From CAXXOK01 sp035353615 (GTDB lineage Bacteria; Bacillota; Clostridia; Christensenellales; Aristaeellaceae), in NCBI GenBank assembly GCA_035353615.1, contig DAOPZY010000006.1:1-64000 (forward strand): DNA of 64,000 bases. Reading direction: 5' to 3'. The notes under the pieces are model-generated. The model was not told where the DNA came from and did no database searches. It worked only from the letters and a program-made list of their open reading frames with translations. A program made the position numbers and the translations under genes. The first letter of the stretch is position 1; each line of letters begins with the position of its first letter. Shown here piece after piece: positions 62,385-64,000 of this stretch.

Positions 62385-64000
62385 ATGCAAAAGCTCGAAC
62401 CCAAGCTGATCCATGCGCTCAAGGGCTATACCCGGGAACAGTTTATCAAGGATGTCACGGCGGGCGTAATCGTGGCGATCATCGCGCTTCCGCTTTCCAT
62501 CGCGCTGGCGCTGGCCTCGGGCGTGCAGCCGGAGCAGGGGCTGTACACCGCCATTGTCGCGGGGTCTATCATTTCCCTGCTGGGGGGCAGCAGGGTACAG
62601 ATCGCCGGGCCGACGGCGGCTTTTGCGACCATCGTGGCCGGCATCGTTGCCCGCAGCGGCATGTCCGGGCTGATGATCGCCACTGTGATGGCGGGGATTA
62701 TCCTTGTGCTCATGGGCATTTTTAAGCTGGGGACTCTGATTCGCTTTATCCCCTTTACCATTACGGCGGGTTTTACGGCGGGTATCGCGGTGAGCATTCT
62801 GGTTGGGCAAATCAAGGACTTTTTAGGCGTCGCCTACCTGCCGGGGCTGGAAACCGTTGAAACGCTGGATAAGTTGCATGCCCTGATTGTAAGCTTTGCC
62901 AGTTTCAACTGGCAGGCGCTCGCGGTGGGCGCGGCGGCGCTTGTTGTGCTTTGCTTCTGGCCGCGCGTGAGCCGGAGAATCCCCAGTTCGCTGGTGGCTG
63001 TGCTGGCGGGGGTTGCGATGGTGAAAGGGCTTGGCATGCACGTGAATACGATTGGCGATCTGTACACCATCAGCGGCGGCTTTCCGGCGCTGACGCTTCC
63101 CGCCGTCAGCTATGGTAAAATCGCGGCTATGTTCCCGGACGCGGTGACCATCGCGCTGCTCGCGGCGATTGAATCGCTGCTTTCCTGCGTGGTGGCGGAC
63201 GGGATGATCAACAGTCACCACAATTCCAACATGGAGCTGGTCGCACAGGGGTTGGGCAACATTGGCTCGGCGCTGTTTGGAGGCATCCCGGCGACCGGCG
63301 CGATTGCGCGCACGGCGGCGAACATTAAAAACGGCGCGCGCACGCCTGTAGCGGGGATCGTGCATTCGGCCGTGCTCCTGCTGATTTTGCTGGCGCTGAT
63401 GCCCTACGCGGCCCTGATCCCCATGCCTGTGATTGCCGCGATCCTGTTTGTGGTTGCCTACAACATGAGCGGTTGGCGCACCTTTGTTAAGCTGTGCAAA
63501 ACCGCGCCTAAAAGCGATATTTTGGTGCTGTTGACCACGTTTGTGCTTACCGTGGTGTTTGATTTGGTGGTGGCCATCGGCGTTGGGATGGTGCTGGTGT
63601 GCATCCTTTTTGTGAAACGCATGACGGAGGAAACCGACGTTCGCGCATGGGTGGATGCGGACAAGGTTGAAATGGGCAACGGAATCGAGGTACCCAAGCA
63701 TACGCGTGTGTTCGAGCTGGACGGGCCGCTGTTTTTCGGCGTATCGGACAAACTGAACCGCAGCCTTTTTACCTATGACTGCCAGTGCATGGTGCTCAGG
63801 ATGCGCTCGGTCAATTCCATTGACATAACAGCGCTGCACGCGCTGGAACAGCTATTTGCGGGCTGTCAGAAGCGCGGGATCACCATGGTGCTTTCCCACC
63901 TGAATACCCAACCGGAAACCATGCTGGCCAAAGCGGGCTTTTTGGAGAGGATCGGCGCGCAAAACTGTTGCAAACATCTGGAAGATGCGCTGGCCAGAGC
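62385..64000 (+). CDS. SulP-family anion transporter with STAS domain (partial)
   Basis: The gene runs past the window end; 538 codons are visible from the ATG at 62385 (an in-frame ATG at 62355 is possible; neither has a strong ribosome binding site). The opening 'YTREQFIKDVTAGVIVAIIALPLSIALALASGVQPEQGLYTAIVAG' and 'GGSRVQIAGPTAAFATIVAGIV' are the SulP signature, with about 12 hydrophobic segments. The cytoplasmic STAS domain begins near residue 440 ('TRVFELDGPLFFGVSDKLN', 'SVNSIDITALHALEQLF'). Such proteins import sulfate, bicarbonate or other anions by proton or sodium coupling; the substrate cannot be told. The C-terminus is missing. Confidence 0.95.
   Translation, partial: MQKLEPKLIHALKGYTREQFIKDVTAGVIVAIIALPLSIALALASGVQPEQGLYTAIVAGSIISLLGGSRVQIAGPTAAFATIVAGIVARSGMSGLMIATVMAGIILVLMGIFKLGTLIRFIPFTITAGFTAGIAVSILVGQIKDFLGVAYLPGLETVETLDKLHALIVSFASFNWQALAVGAAALVVLCFWPRVSRRIPSSLVAVLAGVAMVKGLGMHVNTIGDLYTISGGFPALTLPAVSYGKIAAMFPDAVTIALLAAIESLLSCVVADGMINSHHNSNMELVAQGLGNIGSALFGGIPATGAIARTAANIKNGARTPVAGIVHSAVLLLILLALMPYAALIPMPVIAAILFVVAYNMSGWRTFVKLCKTAPKSDILVLLTTFVLTVVFDLVVAIGVGMVLVCILFVKRMTEETDVRAWVDADKVEMGNGIEVPKHTRVFELDGPLFFGVSDKLNRSLFTYDCQCMVLRMRSVNSIDITALHALEQLFAGCQKRGITMVLSHLNTQPETMLAKAGFLERIGAQNCCKHLEDALAR

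Overview
The window reads as the chromosome of an anaerobic, low-redox Bacillota bacterium, most likely an uncultured gut-type Clostridia. The evidence is a split gcvPA/gcvPB glycine decarboxylase under a tandem glycine riboswitch, AGGAGG-type ribosome binding sites, near-consensus sigma-A promoters (TTGACA-N17-TATAAT) with strong hairpin terminators, Gram-positive-style Opp and Liv importers, small ferredoxins, a superoxide-reductase domain, and TagF-like surface-polymer chemistry. Base composition is clearly GC-rich, so random open frames opposite genes are long and numerous. I cannot place the species from sequence alone. No phage, insertion sequence, CRISPR array, tRNA or rRNA was found.

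Region by region: 1-2.2 kb holds a truncated GIY-YIG protein, a regulator fused to a superoxide-reductase-like domain, and a chimeric reading frame that joins the front of a sensor kinase to the back of a sugar-ABC permease. 2.7-7.7 kb holds an ArsR-type repressor with a ferredoxin, a secreted beta-helix-like protein divergent from a type-2 glycerate kinase, and an NAD-dependent epimerase-like enzyme. 8.1-15.1 kb is a mannan-oligosaccharide phosphorolysis operon (2-epimerase, phosphohexomutase, LacI regulator and two GH130 phosphorylases) with a clear promoter and dyad. 15.6-21.6 kb is an oligopeptide ABC operon. 22.2-29.8 kb is the complete glycine cleavage system with lipoate ligase and L-protein, led by the riboswitch.

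30-43 kb (plus strand) is translation and RNA housekeeping: GlnRS, GluRS, LeuRS, a two-gene ABC exporter, S15, PNPase, an M16 peptidase and a dimeric dUTPase-like protein. 43-52.8 kb (minus strand) carries small secreted proteins, an HD phosphohydrolase, a ferredoxin, the branched-chain amino acid (Liv) importer, MsrAB and a flavodoxin.

52.9-60.2 kb is the most unusual part. A membrane sulfatase/LTA-synthase-like enzyme and a bifunctional nucleotidyltransferase-PLP enzyme lie on one strand. Divergent promoters back to back lead into a small membrane protein, a signal peptidase I and a YidC-type insertase fused to a CDP-glycerol-phosphotransferase-like domain. Together these look like a compact system for making a CDP-activated (amino)alcohol and building or attaching a phospho-polymer at the membrane. 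The window ends with a ClC antiporter and the start of a SulP/STAS anion transporter.
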